DNA from: Haloimpatiens massiliensis
Lineage (GTDB): Bacteria; Bacillota; Clostridia; Clostridiales; Clostridiaceae
Direction of reading: 5' to 3'
DNA length: 64,000 nt
Assembly: GCF_900184255.1 (NCBI RefSeq)
Contig: NZ_LT854636.1
Span: 72,074-136,073 of the forward strand
The position numbers and the translations under genes are program-made. Each line of letters opens with the position of its first letter. Within the stretch, counting starts at the first letter, position 1. Of the stretch, positions 53,316-62,671 are shown piece after piece. Under the pieces are notes generated by a model. That model did no database searches. It had not been told where the DNA came from and saw nothing but the letters and a program-made list of their open reading frames with translations.

Positions 53316-53690
53316 TTATTTTATACTTGATTCGTAATTAGCAGAGTTTAATAAGTTATCTAACTCGCCTTTGTCACTTAATTGAACTTTTATAATCCAA
53401 GCATCATATGCATCTTCATTTATATATTCTGGCTCATCATCTAACTTTTCATTTATTTCTAATACAGTTCCTGAAATTGGTGCAAATAAATCTGAAGCTT
53501 TTTTAGAAGATTCAACCACTCCAAAAGTTTCGTCTTGAGTTATTTCATCATCTACTTCTGGCATTTCAACAAACAATATTTCTCCCAATTGACTTTGAGC
53601 AAAATCAGTTATTCCAACATATGCTGTATCTCCTTCAACTCTTGCCCAAGTATGTTCTTTGCTGTAATATAAATTTTCTGGATGATTCAT
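53316..53690 (-). CDS. gcvH: Glycine cleavage H-like lipoyl carrier protein
   Basis: 124 residues. The lipoylation site is visible as VVESSKKASDLFAP (Lys near residue 61), with the usual ENLYYSKEHTWARVEG start. H protein carries aminomethyl groups on lipoate in glycine cleavage. It lies within the Wood-Ljungdahl cluster together with lpdA but without gcvP or gcvT in view, an arrangement known in clostridial acetogens and of unclear function. GAGGG ribosome site upstream. Confidence 0.92.
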   Translation of the reverse strand: MNHPENLYYSKEHTWARVEGDTAYVGITDFAQSQLGEILFVEMPEVDDEITQDETFGVVESSKKASDLFAPISGTVLEINEKLDDEPEYINEDAYDAWIIKVQLSDKGELDNLLNSANYESSIK

Positions 53691-53808
53691 ATATATGCCC
53701 TCCCTAAAATATTTTAAACGTAAATGACCATATTTGTAGTTATAGCGGATTTAAATACTATTTAAACCCACTATATCTAAACTTAAACAATAACTATAGT
53801 TATTAACT

Positions 53809-53991
53809 CAACTTTCGCATATAAATTTTAAGCTTTATGCTATACAAGGTAAGAAGTAATAGGTAAAAAGTAAGAATTATTACTTATAAATTAATTATAA
53901 AAAACTCCTAGAGTTTTATCCTTAACTCTTACTTCTTACTTCTTAGCTAATACCTATTACTTATCTGCAAATTTTATAGCTACGAAAGTTG
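53809..53991. repeat. 183-bp palindrome between acsB and gcvH
   Basis: CAACTTTCG and CGAAAGTTG mark the ends; inner arms share TAAAATTT, GATAAGTAATAGGTA and AAGTAAGAA words made of AAGTAAGA-type repeats. No coding frame in the 345-base gap 53,691-54,035. The element lies inside the operon and may slow or split the transcript. Confidence 0.7.
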
Positions 53992-54035
53992 AATTCTTAA
54001 TTCTTAATTAATAATTATTAATTATTAATTATTAA

Positions 54036-56162
54036 TTACATAATAGGATCCATAGTTAATGCTGGATGTCCTTTTTCTTCTAAGAATGCTAATACGCCAT
54101 CTGACTCTGTAGATATAGTTTCATCACAAATCATATCTACAAAATTATCTATATCATATAGCTCTTTAGCTGTTTTATTTAATTTTTCTCTAACGAATTC
54201 TTTTAATTCTTTTGGCATCCAAACTATTCTTCCAACTCCGCCTTCAGCCTTTAAGAATTTCTTCGAAGATATAAATGGTCTTCCATGTCCCATAAATCCT
54301 GGTGTTTGAACTCCACCACCTGTCATTGATGCAAGTTCTCCAAATGTCATTCCTAGAGGAGAAATTGAAGAATATTCTCTGTTTACTATTACAACACCAT
54401 TAGCTTCTGGCATTATACCACAGATACATTCAAAACATCCACAAGATGTCATTGGGTCTTGAATTAAGCTGTATAGTGTAACTTGACTTACTGCACCTTG
54501 AGATATTTTATCAACAGTTTCATTTACTGTTTCCCAAATACCTAAGTTTTCGTCTATGACTCCCTCTTTTGGTATTGCTTGACATGGTCCAGTTGGATTT
54601 AATTCTAGTGTAGCTTTAGCATCTAACCAGCTAACTGCTCCACAAAGTCCAAGTCTTTCAGGTGTTACAACACATACGTGAGCTGGAGCGAAAGATTGAC
54701 ATAAATTACAAGTATAGAATGTATCTACATTTTCATCTATTAGAGATTCTAATCTTTCGTCTCTTTCCATGTATCTTGGCATAGCATATTTTTCTCTTAG
54801 TTCTCCACATTTATCTGGGTCAGTTACTATAGTAACTTGACATTTATCCACAACAGATCCAAATTCATCTAATATCTTAGCATAGATAACTTCTCCTATG
54901 TGGTTTAATCTAAAGCCTTTTTCATAAGCTTCCTTGCCTATTCTAACCCAAGTTAAATTTCTTTGACCAACGTGCATTACGCCTTCTATATAGTTTAAGA
55001 AATAGTGAAGTCTTCTTTCAAGAACTGGTTCAAAGTCTTTTTGCATGTTAGGTCCAGCAACTTCTATGAATACTCCTAATGGAAGTCTTCCTGGTGCTTC
55101 TGTTATAGTATCAACATCTGGTCCTATTAATGTTATCTTATGGTCTTCAACTTCTGAAAGCTCTCTTTGCATTACTAGTTCCCAAGCATCAGTTTTTCCT
55201 CCACCAAATTCAGCAAACATATCATTTTTTCTTATTCTTTCACCTTCAAATGCTGCTGCAAAAGCTACTGGTATAGGAATTTCAGTTATTTTTATCTTTA
55301 TATGTCTAGCTTCTAATGAAGTTTTAGGTACTTTATCGTAATCCTTTTGAGTTAATAATAATGTTGGAACTTCTTGAACATCTTGATCAGTAATTACTGG
55401 GAATCCAAGTGCTATAGCACCTGCTCCTGCAGAAACTACTAGTTCACTAAGTGGTCCAAAGGCATTTACAAAAGCAAGAATTCTCTTGTCTGTGTACTCT
55501 AAGAAATCACCGAATTTACCGCCTTCAAGTCCACCGAATATAAGTCCTGCTCTTATAGCTACTGATACAACATGAATTACTGCTGTTACATCATAGCCTA
55601 CTGGTATAACTCTTAGATCAAGACCCATTTTTACGTTAGCTTCTATAGCTTGGTCTATTACTTTTCCTATTAAAAAAGTAAGTAATCCTTTTGATTGATA
55701 ATCTTTTATAACTTTTGCTGCAGTTTCACTATCTGGGCATTCTCCTAAAACAACTGCTATTCCAGGAATATCTCCAGTAACTAGTGGAACTCCTAATGAA
55801 CGAATAACTGGGTCTGGTACAAATCCTATACAAGGTTCTGTATAAGGTGTTTCACTTAATACATATTTAGCAGCTTCAATTATTTCTGCTGCCACTGCAG
55901 TAGCAAGACCTGCATTTAGAGCCTTTTCTAATCTTTCTTCTTGAACTATTAAACTTTCTACTACGGCTAAAGCGCCTTCTAATTCTTCAAGAGTAGTTAT
56001 TTTCTTTCCTGTAGCTGCAAAAATTATTGGAAGTCCATAAGCAGTGTCAGGAAAAGCAACTTTACACTCTTTACCTTTTTCATTTATAGCTTGAGCAACT
56101 ATCCCTTTTGCTGCTTCTAAAGCTTGATTTGAGCCTGTAAATATGGTTTGAAATAAATTCAT
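54036..56162 (-). CDS. acsB: CO-methylating acetyl-CoA synthase
   Basis: 708 residues, usual length. It joins CO, the corrinoid methyl group and CoA to form acetyl-CoA at the A-cluster. The cluster ligands are visible: CNLCQSFAPAHVC then LGLCG near residue 505-530, and CGCFECICG near 592, which supplies the Cys-Gly-Cys for the distal nickel. N-terminal CODH-interacting domain and a middle domain with RRLHYFLNYIEGVMHVGQRN are normal. The CODH gene itself is not in the window. Confidence 0.97.
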   Translation of the reverse strand: MNLFQTIFTGSNQALEAAKGIVAQAINEKGKECKVAFPDTAYGLPIIFAATGKKITTLEELEGALAVVESLIVQEERLEKALNAGLATAVAAEIIEAAKYVLSETPYTEPCIGFVPDPVIRSLGVPLVTGDIPGIAVVLGECPDSETAAKVIKDYQSKGLLTFLIGKVIDQAIEANVKMGLDLRVIPVGYDVTAVIHVVSVAIRAGLIFGGLEGGKFGDFLEYTDKRILAFVNAFGPLSELVVSAGAGAIALGFPVITDQDVQEVPTLLLTQKDYDKVPKTSLEARHIKIKITEIPIPVAFAAAFEGERIRKNDMFAEFGGGKTDAWELVMQRELSEVEDHKITLIGPDVDTITEAPGRLPLGVFIEVAGPNMQKDFEPVLERRLHYFLNYIEGVMHVGQRNLTWVRIGKEAYEKGFRLNHIGEVIYAKILDEFGSVVDKCQVTIVTDPDKCGELREKYAMPRYMERDERLESLIDENVDTFYTCNLCQSFAPAHVCVVTPERLGLCGAVSWLDAKATLELNPTGPCQAIPKEGVIDENLGIWETVNETVDKISQGAVSQVTLYSLIQDPMTSCGCFECICGIMPEANGVVIVNREYSSISPLGMTFGELASMTGGGVQTPGFMGHGRPFISSKKFLKAEGGVGRIVWMPKELKEFVREKLNKTAKELYDIDNFVDMICDETISTESDGVLAFLEEKGHPALTMDPIM

Positions 56163-56178
56163 CTTCCCTTGCCCCCTT

Positions 56179-56964
56179 TTATAGATCTAAATAAGAATCT
56201 GCGTATAAAACTGCTCCATTAATGATATCACAAGTTTTTATAGTTTCCATTAATCTTTGATCACATGGATTCATTATTGCTGATGTTAAGCCTGCTTGCA
56301 TTGCCATAGCGCAGAAGTTAGCATCCATTATTGGTCTTAAATGTTTTGGTGCTCCATTAGATATATTACTTAATCCACAAACAGTTTTAAGTTCCATTTC
56401 ACTTATTAATCTAACTGCTTCTAGAACTTCTTTTTGCTTTTCTTGCATTCCCTTTATAACTAAGAATAAAGGGTCAAATAACATATCTGTTGGTTCTAAT
56501 CCTAAAGACATACCTCTTTCAAGCATTTCTGTACAATATGCCATTCTTTCATCATTATCTCTTGTTATACCTTCTTTAGCACATAGTGCTATTACCATTG
56601 CATCGTTAGCAGCTGCTAAATCTATCATTTCTATTCTTTCTCCAGCATCTGCTGAGTTTATTATTGGTTTTCCTTTTTCTCTGTTATAAACTTTTATTCC
56701 AGCTTCTATTGCTTTTTTATTAGTAGTATCTAAAGCAAGAGGAACATTATTAAATTCTTTTTGTAGTAATTGAACAGCCCATGGCATTACTTCTTCGCCA
56801 TCTTTTTCAGCAGGTCCTATATTTAAATCTAGGTAATGGGCCCCTGCATCTAATTGTTCTTTTGCTCTTTTAAATATTGGTTCAGGATTTCTTTCTGCTA
56901 ACGCTTTTCTTATAGTTGGTGATATACAGTGAATTCTCTCCCCTATAATCATGAATTTTTCCAT
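56179..56964 (-). CDS. acsE: Methyl-THF:corrinoid iron-sulfur protein methyltransferase
   Basis: 261 residues, a TIM barrel of the pterin-binding family. Motifs: IGERIHCISPTIRKA, LDLNIGP, LALDTTNKKAIE, SADAG and GLSNISNGAP. It transfers the methyl group from methyl-tetrahydrofolate to the cobalt of AcsCD. It lies 16 bases from acsB. Confidence 0.96.
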   Translation of the reverse strand: MEKFMIIGERIHCISPTIRKALAERNPEPIFKRAKEQLDAGAHYLDLNIGPAEKDGEEVMPWAVQLLQKEFNNVPLALDTTNKKAIEAGIKVYNREKGKPIINSADAGERIEMIDLAAANDAMVIALCAKEGITRDNDERMAYCTEMLERGMSLGLEPTDMLFDPLFLVIKGMQEKQKEVLEAVRLISEMELKTVCGLSNISNGAPKHLRPIMDANFCAMAMQAGLTSAIMNPCDQRLMETIKTCDIINGAVLYADSYLDL

Positions 56965-57001
56965 GGATTTTCTCCCCTTTTCAATTTTTTATTTTAAACT
57001 C

Positions 57002-57031
57002 TTACATAAAGGGGGGCTCCCCTTTATGTAA
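57002..57031. other. Perfect hairpin between acsC and acsE
   Basis: TTACATAAAGGGG / CCCCTTTATGTAA with a 4-base loop. No T-run follows on the minus strand, so a role in mRNA processing or stability is more likely than termination. Confidence 0.7.
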
Positions 57032-57043
57032 AAAGTATATTTC

Positions 57044-58390
57044 CTATTTAAATTCCTTTAAGAATTTTGGAATGTGTAAAGCTTCATTAGTTCCAACAAC
57101 TATTTCCCAGCCTGGTAGATTTTCTTCTAAGTCACCCTTAAGTACAGCAACTTTACCTGGAATTATAAGTTTTCTTGATTTAGTCTTTTCCTCTACTCCA
57201 CTTTCCTTTACGAATTTAGCTATGCTTGATGCTGTAAATTTACCTGCTGCCCAAGATGTAAGAACTGAATATCCACCTGCATCAGGAATTAGCATCCATA
57301 CTGGAACTTTTGATCTTTCTACTTCTCCAGATACTATGAAGTAAGTTAAAGCAAAGTCAACTGTTACCATTACTGGTGAGTTGTCGTCTGGGTTATTTAT
57401 TGGATAAACATTTGGTTCAACTCTCATTGGTCTTTGTGGATCTGTAAATATGTTTTGTCTTAGAGCAAATAGTGGAAGTGCTCTTGCATAATCCATATCA
57501 TCAAGTACAATGATTGAACCATATTTCATTGTAAATAATGTACTTAATGCTACTTCCATAAACTTGTCATTATTAGCAAGTTTATTAGCAAATATCACTG
57601 ATGGATAACCAAATACTCTATCTTGTCCATCCAAATTTATTCTTCTTATTTGAACTGTATTTTGGAAAGCTTCTTTAATTGAAGAAGAACCTGGGTCAAG
57701 TATCAATTCTTTATAACCTTCTTTGTGTATTTCTTCTACTAATTTATATAATTCTTCTAATGATGGAGCTTTAACTCCTAAAACTAACTTATCAGCTTTA
57801 ACTAATTGAACCATTTCTTTGTAGTTATCTTTGTTAGCACCATAAACTATAGGATTTTCATCTTTTACTAGTGCTAACGCTTCTTTCATAACAGATACAT
57901 CTTCACAAGTTAACATGTAAGCTACTTTTAATCCGCTATTTTTAATTTTATTTATTATTTCTATATATCTATCTTTATTGCCACTGTAGTTTATTGCAGC
58001 AATTTCAGCTTTCATTTCTTCACCGATTCTTACATAATTAACCTTTTTCATATTTTCTATTTTTCTATCTATTTCTTCATCAGACATGCAATCGCAGAAC
58101 ATGATAGCAAATCTATTTCTATTTACAAAAGTTTTGCTGTGACGGAAAAGAACAGTTTCTCCTCCTAATTTATATTCATTTTCACCTTTTCCAACTGTTA
58201 TTGTTTTCATAAGTGGTGCAGTAGCTTCTGATAATTTTTCTAATGCTGATGAATCCATATGAGGACACTTACTTATTTCTACCGCCCCTGCAGCTACTTT
58301 CATTGAAAATGCTAAGCATGTTGGGAAACCACAATCTTTACAATTCTTCTTTGGTGTTAATTTAAATATATCTAATCCTTTTAAAGCCAT
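57044..58390 (-). CDS. acsC: Corrinoid iron-sulfur protein large subunit
   Basis: 448 residues. The N-terminal [4Fe-4S] motif is CKDCGFPTCLAFSMKVAAG followed by CP (residues 17-43). A TIM-barrel middle (ILDPGSSSIKEA, VFGYPSVIFAN) and a C-terminal corrinoid-binding domain follow. With AcsD it carries the methyl group to AcsB. Normal length. Confidence 0.96.
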   Translation of the reverse strand: MALKGLDIFKLTPKKNCKDCGFPTCLAFSMKVAAGAVEISKCPHMDSSALEKLSEATAPLMKTITVGKGENEYKLGGETVLFRHSKTFVNRNRFAIMFCDCMSDEEIDRKIENMKKVNYVRIGEEMKAEIAAINYSGNKDRYIEIINKIKNSGLKVAYMLTCEDVSVMKEALALVKDENPIVYGANKDNYKEMVQLVKADKLVLGVKAPSLEELYKLVEEIHKEGYKELILDPGSSSIKEAFQNTVQIRRINLDGQDRVFGYPSVIFANKLANNDKFMEVALSTLFTMKYGSIIVLDDMDYARALPLFALRQNIFTDPQRPMRVEPNVYPINNPDDNSPVMVTVDFALTYFIVSGEVERSKVPVWMLIPDAGGYSVLTSWAAGKFTASSIAKFVKESGVEEKTKSRKLIIPGKVAVLKGDLEENLPGWEIVVGTNEALHIPKFLKEFK

Positions 58391-58513
58391 TTTTTATCCT
58401 CCTCTAACAATTCGAATTTACCTATATAAAAATATTTTCCGAATTTTTTATCTTACAATTTTAAAATACCAAAATTTATAAATAATTTAGACTAAATCAA
58501 GTATTTTGACAAA

Positions 58514-59458
58514 TTATGCTAGCAATCCCTCTACTAAGCTTCTTAAAGTCTCTATTGATTTTGGATGTCTTAATACTAAAGCATCTGTTCCTGCTGACAA
58601 AACACCTGTTGCAGTAGCTACTTCCATAGATATTCCTCTTTCTTCTTGAGAACCCCATTGTGGAGAATCTTTTTCTGATTCTACAGCTTCTTTAACTTTC
58701 CATGTTTCAAAAGAAACTGGTGTTATTATTGGAGTTTGAAGAGTTTTATCATCTTGTCCTAATGCTGCAAGTCTGATTCTATCCATAGTTGATATAACAT
58801 ATTCATAACCATAACCAGCTGCTGAACATCCTACGTTTGATACTATATTTTCTGTTTTAACACCTAATTGGTTTATTAATATATTTAATTGTTTTGCAAG
58901 GTTAATATCAACTGATGATTCTGCTCCAACTTTGTGACTGTAAGCTAATGCACCTGCTGCAGCTACAGTTTTATAGTTTTCTTCTACTGCTGATAATAAC
59001 AATACATTATGTCCATCTAATTCTTTTGCTAAGCTTTCAAACAATTTTGCATCTTTATCGTGATTTCCTGTACCTGCTATAGCTAGAGGAACTTCAATAG
59101 CTTCTGCTACAGCTTTAGCAACTTTTGTACATTCTTCAACAGATTTGTTTGCTCCACTTGGATCTGCTCCCTCTAATCTCAAACATATAAAATCTGGATT
59201 ATATTTTTCTTCTACAAATTTTGCCCATTGAACTGGGTCGTTACATACATCCTTGTATATTTCTTTTAATGCATCTATCCAATTTTCTGGATATACATCT
59301 ATTATTTCCATTCCCATTTTAGGAGTATTTCCTGTATCTCCGTCAAAAGTGTAAAAAGGAAGTGCATTTTGTCCTCCTATTTTTATTGCCTTTTCTCCTG
59401 TTCCCATTTGAACTTCATTGATTTTACCTGAGTATTTTTGTACTGTTTTTTTGAACAT
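58514..59458 (-). CDS. acsD: Corrinoid iron-sulfur protein small subunit
   Basis: 314 residues, TIM-barrel AcsD type: TFDGDTGNTPKMGMEI near residue 37, FICLRLEGADPSGAN, IAGTGNHDKDAKLFE and VSNVGCSAAGYGYEY. It forms a heterodimer with AcsC. 123 bases separate it from acsC with no strong hairpin. Confidence 0.96.
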   Translation of the reverse strand: MFKKTVQKYSGKINEVQMGTGEKAIKIGGQNALPFYTFDGDTGNTPKMGMEIIDVYPENWIDALKEIYKDVCNDPVQWAKFVEEKYNPDFICLRLEGADPSGANKSVEECTKVAKAVAEAIEVPLAIAGTGNHDKDAKLFESLAKELDGHNVLLLSAVEENYKTVAAAGALAYSHKVGAESSVDINLAKQLNILINQLGVKTENIVSNVGCSAAGYGYEYVISTMDRIRLAALGQDDKTLQTPIITPVSFETWKVKEAVESEKDSPQWGSQEERGISMEVATATGVLSAGTDALVLRHPKSIETLRSLVEGLLA

Positions 59459-59478
59459 AACTGGTAGCCTCCTTGTTT

Positions 59479-60252
59479 TTACTTATTTAATCCAACCTTG
59501 GATAATATATCTCCTAAAGCTTTCTTTGACATACTATCCTCTGGTAATTTAACTAATGGTTTTCCTGCACAATCGTATTCGTATACCATAGGATCCATTG
59601 GAACAACACCTACTAAGTTTAATTCTTGCTTCTCTATTTCTTCTAATATTCCATCCTTTAGTTTTTCTTCAGGCGCCCTATTCACTATAAGGTAGGTCTC
59701 AGAAACTTTCAATTTTAATTCCTTTACTAATTTATTTATTCTTCCTACAGCTTGTATTCCTCTTCTTGAACAATCACTTACTAAAAACAATAAATTAATA
59801 TCATCTACAACTTTTCTACTTAAATGTTCCATTCCAGCTTCATTATCTATAACTATGTAATCGTAATTATTAGCTAATGTATCTATTTGATTTTTTAAAA
59901 CACCATTTACGTAGCAATAACAACCTTCACCCTGTGATCTTCCCATTACCAATAAGTCAAAGCCATTACCTTCCGTTAATCCTGTGTTTAATCTATATTT
60001 TAGATAATCAGCTTTTAGCATTCCTCCTGGAAATCCGTCACCTTTAAGGGACATTTGACTAACTTCTTCCCTTATTGTTCCTAAAGTTTCCTCTACTTCT
60101 ACACCTAGAACTTCGTTTAAGTTAGCATTAGCATCTGCATCTACTGCTAATATAGGGCCTTTCCCTTGTTTCACTAAATAATCCATCAATAATCCTGTCA
60201 ATGTAGTTTTTCCAGTGCCACCTTTACCTGCTACAGCTATTTTATATCCCAT
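59479..60252 (-). CDS. cooC: CooC-type nickel-insertion ATPase
   Basis: 257 residues of the MinD/deviant-Walker class: GKGGTGKTTLTGLL (residues 9-22), DADANANLN and DNEAGMEHLSR. A CYCYVNG motif near residue 115 supplies the Cys-x-Cys pair that CooC uses to bind metal between subunits. It matures the nickel clusters of CODH or ACS. RBS GGAGG upstream. Confidence 0.93.
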   Translation of the reverse strand: MGYKIAVAGKGGTGKTTLTGLLMDYLVKQGKGPILAVDADANANLNEVLGVEVEETLGTIREEVSQMSLKGDGFPGGMLKADYLKYRLNTGLTEGNGFDLLVMGRSQGEGCYCYVNGVLKNQIDTLANNYDYIVIDNEAGMEHLSRKVVDDINLLFLVSDCSRRGIQAVGRINKLVKELKLKVSETYLIVNRAPEEKLKDGILEEIEKQELNLVGVVPMDPMVYEYDCAGKPLVKLPEDSMSKKALGDILSKVGLNK

Positions 60253-60274
60253 ATTATAACCTCCTTTATTTAGT

Positions 60275-60298
60275 GCATAGGGCTATAAAACCCTATGC
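60275..60298. other. Hairpin between lpdA and cooC
   Basis: GCATAGGG / CCCTATGC around an 8-base AT-rich loop, immediately after the lpdA stop. No T-run. Possible processing site. Confidence 0.55.
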
Positions 60299-60299
60299 T

Positions 60300-61673
60300 T
60301 TAAACTGCGTGAACACTTTCTTTATTTACATCATGAACGGCTTCCATTAGTGCTTCTGATAGTGTTGGATGTGGATGTATTGCATCGCCCACTTGTTCAG
60401 CAGTTAATCCTAAATGTACTGCTAATGTAAGTTCTGTAAGTAAATCTGTTGCATTAGGACCTATGACTGCAGCTCCTAATATTTTGTCGTTCATGTCAGT
60501 TATTACTTTTACAAAACCTTGGAATTTACCCATAGCTTGTGCTTTTCCAAGTCCTCTAAAGTCGAATTTTCCTACTTTATATTCTACTCCTTGATCTTTA
60601 AGAGATTTTTCTGTTGCTCCTACTCCTGCTACTTCTACACTAGTAAATACACATCTTGGAACAGCTCTGTAGTCCATTTTTTTATCTCCGCCTAATGCAT
60701 TTTCTACTGCAACTATTCCCTCTTTAGATGCTACATGAGCCAATGCTGGAGTACTTACTGTATCACCTATAGCATATATGCCTTCAACACTTGTTTCCAT
60801 TTTTTCATTTACTACTATTCTTCCTCTTTCCATATTAACTCCAAGTTCTTCTAGTCCTAAACCTTGAGTATATGGTCTTCTACCTACTGAAACTAGCATC
60901 ATTTCAGCTTCTAGCTCTTTACCACTTCCTAATGTAGCTACAACCTTGTCTTCTTTTACATCTACTTTAGATATACCATCTTTAACAAAGAATTTTATTT
61001 TACTTTGCTTAAATGATCTTTGAAGTATTTTAGCTACATCTTCATCTTCAAATGGAATCAAATGATCTACCATTTCAACTATTTGAACCTTTGTTCCTAG
61101 TTCATTGTAGAATTGTCCAATTTCACAACCAATTGGGCCACCTCCTACAATTATCATGGATTTTGGAACTTTTTCTAATTCTAGTACTTCATCACTTATT
61201 ATAACTCTTTTTCCGTCGTATGGAAACATTGGTGGAACTACTGGAACAGAACCTGTAGCTATAATTATTTTATCTGCTTTAATTATCTCCTTTGTTCCAT
61301 CATTTTTTTCTACTTCCACATTATTTTTATCTGCTATTTTACCAGTACCTCTAACTAGTTTTACTCCTTTTTCATTAAAAAGGAATTCTATACCTTTTAC
61401 TAGTTGGTCTGTAACTTTTCTTTTTCTTGCTACAATTGCATCAAAATCTGGTTTTACTTCACCTTCTATTTTTATTCCATATTTATCTGCATTTTTTATA
61501 GTTTCTAGTGCCTCTGAACAAGCTATTAATGCCTTAGTCGGGATACAGCCTACATTTAAGCAAGTTCCTCCTACATGTGCCTTTTCAACTACAGTAACTT
61601 CTGCCCCTTTCATAGCTGCTTTTAATGCTGCTACATATCCTCCTGGGCCTCCACCTATAACTACTATTTTCAT
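60300..61673 (-). CDS. lpdA: Dihydrolipoamide dehydrogenase
   Basis: 457 residues from the ATG giving MKIVVIGGGPGG, with GAGAGG 8 bases upstream; the ATG six codons earlier has no RBS. FAD-binding GGGPGGYVAA, redox pair GGTCLNVGCIPTKA, NAD-binding GGGPIGCEIG, GDTV and the catalytic HPHPTLSE end are all present. It reoxidises dihydrolipoate, probably of GcvH in the same operon. No biotin/lipoyl domain is fused at its N-terminus. Confidence 0.95.
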   Translation of the reverse strand: MKIVVIGGGPGGYVAALKAAMKGAEVTVVEKAHVGGTCLNVGCIPTKALIACSEALETIKNADKYGIKIEGEVKPDFDAIVARKRKVTDQLVKGIEFLFNEKGVKLVRGTGKIADKNNVEVEKNDGTKEIIKADKIIIATGSVPVVPPMFPYDGKRVIISDEVLELEKVPKSMIIVGGGPIGCEIGQFYNELGTKVQIVEMVDHLIPFEDEDVAKILQRSFKQSKIKFFVKDGISKVDVKEDKVVATLGSGKELEAEMMLVSVGRRPYTQGLGLEELGVNMERGRIVVNEKMETSVEGIYAIGDTVSTPALAHVASKEGIVAVENALGGDKKMDYRAVPRCVFTSVEVAGVGATEKSLKDQGVEYKVGKFDFRGLGKAQAMGKFQGFVKVITDMNDKILGAAVIGPNATDLLTELTLAVHLGLTAEQVGDAIHPHPTLSEALMEAVHDVNKESVHAV

Positions 61674-61776
61674 CCCAATCGCCTCTCTCATTAATTTTAT
61701 AGTTTTACTGTAAATTAAAGTTCATTACTTAAATAATACTAGTCTTTCTCTTGACATTTTATGATTTTATTATGAA

Positions 61777-62652
61777 TTAAAGTCCTGCTCTATCTAGTAT
61801 TACTGGAACATTTTCTTCTGCTCCTATAGCCATTATGTGAACACCTTCGCACAATCCCTCTTCTCTAGCTTGTTTTATGAATTCTGCAGCTATGTTTATT
61901 CCTTCTTGTGCTTTATTTTCTGCACCCTTCATTCTTTCAATAATTTCATCTGGAACGTATACCCCAGCTACATTAGCATTCATATATTTTGCCATACCAG
62001 CTGATTTTAGTGGTATAATTCCCACCATCACATTTGTATTTAAATCTTTTGTCATTTCTCTAAATTTTCTTAAAGTATCTATATCATAAACGGCTTGTGT
62101 TTGAAAAAATTTTGCGCCTGCTTCAATTTTCTTTTTCATTTTCAATATTTGTAATTCTAATGGGTCATATTTTGGAGATACACAAGCTCCTAAATAGAAA
62201 TTTGGTGTTCCTTTTAATTCATTTCCCATCATATCTACACCAGAACTTATGGTAGATGCTACCTTAAGTATATCTACACTATCTAAGTCATACACTGGTT
62301 TTGCTCCTGGGTGGTCACCAAGCACTGTATAATCTCCTGTTAAAGCTAATACGTTTTCAATTCCAAATATACCTGCTGATAGAAGTTCTCCCTCTATAGC
62401 AATTCTATTTCTATCTCTTCCTGTTATTTGTAGAACTGGCTCTAATCCTGCATCTTTAAGCATTTTACAAGTTGCTAAAGATGTAGCTTTCACTGTGGCA
62501 GCTTGGAAATCAGTAACATTGACTCCATGGGCTCTCCCTTTTATAGCCTTAGCACACTCTATTAAGTGAGAAAGGTCTGTTCCCTTTGGAGGAGCCATCT
62601 CCGCTGTTATTGCAAACTCTTTTTTTTCAAAGGCCTGCTGTAATAAACTCAT
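61777..62652 (-). CDS. metF: Methylenetetrahydrofolate reductase, catalytic subunit
   Basis: 291 residues, TIM barrel of the MetF family: ITAEMAPPKGTDLSHL, GVNVTDFQAA, LTGDYT near residue 105, QTQAVYDIDTLRKF and VGIIPLKSAGMAKYMN. It makes methyl-THF from methylene-THF. It is followed by lpdA and preceded by metV, the arrangement of the acetogen MetFV enzyme. No electron-bifurcation partner such as RnfC2 is visible between them. Confidence 0.95.
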   Translation of the reverse strand: MSLLQQAFEKKEFAITAEMAPPKGTDLSHLIECAKAIKGRAHGVNVTDFQAATVKATSLATCKMLKDAGLEPVLQITGRDRNRIAIEGELLSAGIFGIENVLALTGDYTVLGDHPGAKPVYDLDSVDILKVASTISSGVDMMGNELKGTPNFYLGACVSPKYDPLELQILKMKKKIEAGAKFFQTQAVYDIDTLRKFREMTKDLNTNVMVGIIPLKSAGMAKYMNANVAGVYVPDEIIERMKGAENKAQEGINIAAEFIKQAREEGLCEGVHIMAIGAEENVPVILDRAGL

Positions 62653-62671
62653 AATAATCCCCCTCTAGCTT

